A DNA stretch of 64,000 nucleotides from assembly GCF_041381155.1 (NCBI RefSeq), contig NC_091144.1, positions 20,283,544 to 20,347,543 of the forward strand. The letters are read 5' to 3'. This document shows, piece by piece, positions 62,570-64,000 of the stretch (its first letter is position 1; each line of letters begins with the position of its first letter). The notes below the pieces were generated by a model, which saw only the letters and a program-made list of their open reading frames with translations, searched no databases and had not been told where the DNA came from. This DNA comes from Argopecten irradians. Its lineage: Eukaryota > Mollusca > Bivalvia > Pectinida > Pectinidae. The translations under genes were made by a program, and so were the position numbers.

Positions 62570-63820
62570 AAACAATCTTTCTGTCTCTCAAAAATTTACC
62601 ATTTTGTCGAGAAAAGGTAGGATAAAGTGAGGATCCTTCTCATTTGAATGGAAAAAATTTTAATGATTTTATTTTTGAAAAAAAACCCCATTGGGATGTT
62701 ATAATTTGCAGGCGCATTAACAGTGATAAATGTATGAAAACGAAAACGTTAAAAAAGAGAATGTTAAATGAGTGTTCATTTTATATGAGATGTTGTGAAA
62801 CAAGTCAAGAAGTTCTAACTTTTGCAAGCCATTTCAAAAGATGCCAAGCTATATTGGAGTATGTAAACTTGAAAGTGTTTACTTTTTGGAGACATACAAA
62901 ATGTGTATTTGTAAGAATCAAACTCCGACTGATACTTACATTTGCCTATAACAGAGTTACCTCCTTTGTGGGTAAGGATCATGTATGACGTCATTATTTT
63001 GTGAGCGAAACTCACGTCGTTCCCTCTGAAATGTCAATATCTCTCAGATTTCATTATGGTCTAATACTTTTTGCTATTGTGGGGACCGCAATGAATCCTT
63101 GGAGTGATTGTCAGCAAAGGAACTGAGAAGAGATTGGTGAAATGTACGACAGAACGTTCGCACACACATGAAGTCACAATAGATATCTACCCGTAAGGCC
63201 TGGTTAGTTGTAACATAAAATATAGAATATCGAAACCTTATTATTCACTTTAAATATATATTTCAGGAGATTTTTTCTATATTGCTCCTGTTATAATGAT
63301 AAACAAATGTTTTTGTCTTTAATGTACCAATACGACACTTTCACATTTTGAAAAAAAAAAATCAATTCTAAGCCGTAGCATTATAACAAAGGGAGTTAAC
63401 TCCGATAGTTCAGTTTATTTTTTATACGCTAAACCATTTCACAAAACGAGACATGGTCACGAGATGTTAGTTAAATAAACCAAAGCTCAAGTTCTGTGTG
63501 ATTCTCTTTACTTGATTTACTTTATTATCACAAGCCATTTGTGATTTGAAAAATGGATAAATAAAATATAAACGAATAAATGAATGAATAAATAAATAGT
63601 AAATAGATAAAAAAAAAATAATGAAATTAAGTGTACGTATTATCAAAGTGGAATATGAGACAATCATCTCGGTATTCAGGCTCTCAATATAAGTGTTTTC
63701 TTAAAATAAATATAATTAGACAATAGTGACTTCGGTGGCTGGCTTGTCTTTTTGGTGAGAAAGGGATATCCGAACTGGGTCCCGATTCTGGGTTGTCCGC
63801 CATGGCAACTGAAAAAAGTA
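62570..63820 (-). repeat. Segmental duplication, copy 2 (gene E tail)
   Basis: Counterpart of 55560-57440 without the 55771-56290 repeat. It carries the diverged terminal exon of gene E. 61944-62570, between the divergence points, is upstream DNA of gene D with nothing recognised. Confidence 0.8.
63716..63808 (-). CDS. Terminal exon of CYYR1-like gene E (partial, diverged)
   Basis: Acceptor CTTTTTTCAG, then sequence matching gene D exon 4: VAMADNPESGPSSD aligned to VVMADNPESGPSSN, and the same DNA for the ..PATEVTIV end. It is two bases shorter than gene D's exon in the TCACCAAAAAGAC stretch. If entered in the same phase it therefore leaves the ancestral frame and would miss the TIV terminus and its TAA (63716-63718). 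The remaining exons would lie right of the window. It is either a pseudogene or a copy with a new C-terminus. Confidence 0.55.
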   Translation of the reverse strand: MPWRTTQNRDPVRISLSHQKDKPATEVTIV

Positions 63821-64000
63821 TAAGATTATGGTAATATAAAACACCTTAAAACTAGATCGTGTTCCAGCTATCATTGTCAATCCATCCTTTTAGTACGATA
63901 AGGCCATTATTTATGGTTACAATAGAAACAGTGAAACACCTTAAGGTGAATAAAACTGCCCATTATTAATCTCACTAGAAAGATTATAATAAGACGAATA

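Overview
The window looks like AT-rich animal nuclear DNA, most probably from a bivalve mollusc. Genes are split into short exons by long introns with GT/AG borders. Small DNA transposons, minisatellites and tRNA-derived repeats are dense. The gene content is a mitochondrial delta-1-pyrroline-5-carboxylate synthase (P5CS) gene and a cluster of cysteine/tyrosine-rich single-pass membrane proteins (CYYR1-like, in the wider Shisa-like group). The species call is inference; nothing in the window names the organism.

Layout. 1-10.2 kb, minus strand: eleven coding exons of P5CS, with the last ~160 codons beyond the left edge. The tail introns carry a GAAAAGACG repeat and a 1.5 kb element with ~155-bp internal repeats. 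10.3-11.45 kb: a 40-bp minisatellite just upstream of the P5CS start exon. 15.0-18.9 kb: ~29 tandem copies of the A-box half of a tRNA-derived SINE, split by a 2.1 kb DNA element. 19.5-22.3 kb: CYYR1-like gene A (+). 22.3-34 kb: no host gene recognised; many terminal-inverted-repeat elements, including a three-level nest at 25.55-29.73 kb. 34.1-43.0 kb: gene B (+). 45.6-46.4 kb: an array of 21-bp palindromic units. 47.4-54.9 kb: gene C (+). 57.3-61.9 kb: gene D (-). 63.7 kb to the edge: the terminal exon of a fifth copy, gene E (-), from a duplication of the gene D tail.

Genes A-D share one architecture: four coding exons, a 55-nt first coding exon, phases 1-2-1, and a third exon of 155 nt (149 in A). 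Each predicted protein has a signal peptide, six cysteines (C..C..CC..CC), one membrane helix and a cytoplasmic tail. Tails of A-C carry PPxY-type WW ligands; the D tail ends in TIV, a class I PDZ-ligand form.

The most striking observation is that splice junctions of these genes have become tandem arrays. In gene B the exon 3 donor sits in the first unit of a 4.1 kb, 38-bp-period array (~108 copies), each unit repeating the last exon bases and the donor. Also in gene B, the exon 2 acceptor and first codons are repeated ~14 times. In gene C the 3' half of exon 2 with its donor is repeated about five times at a 102-bp period.
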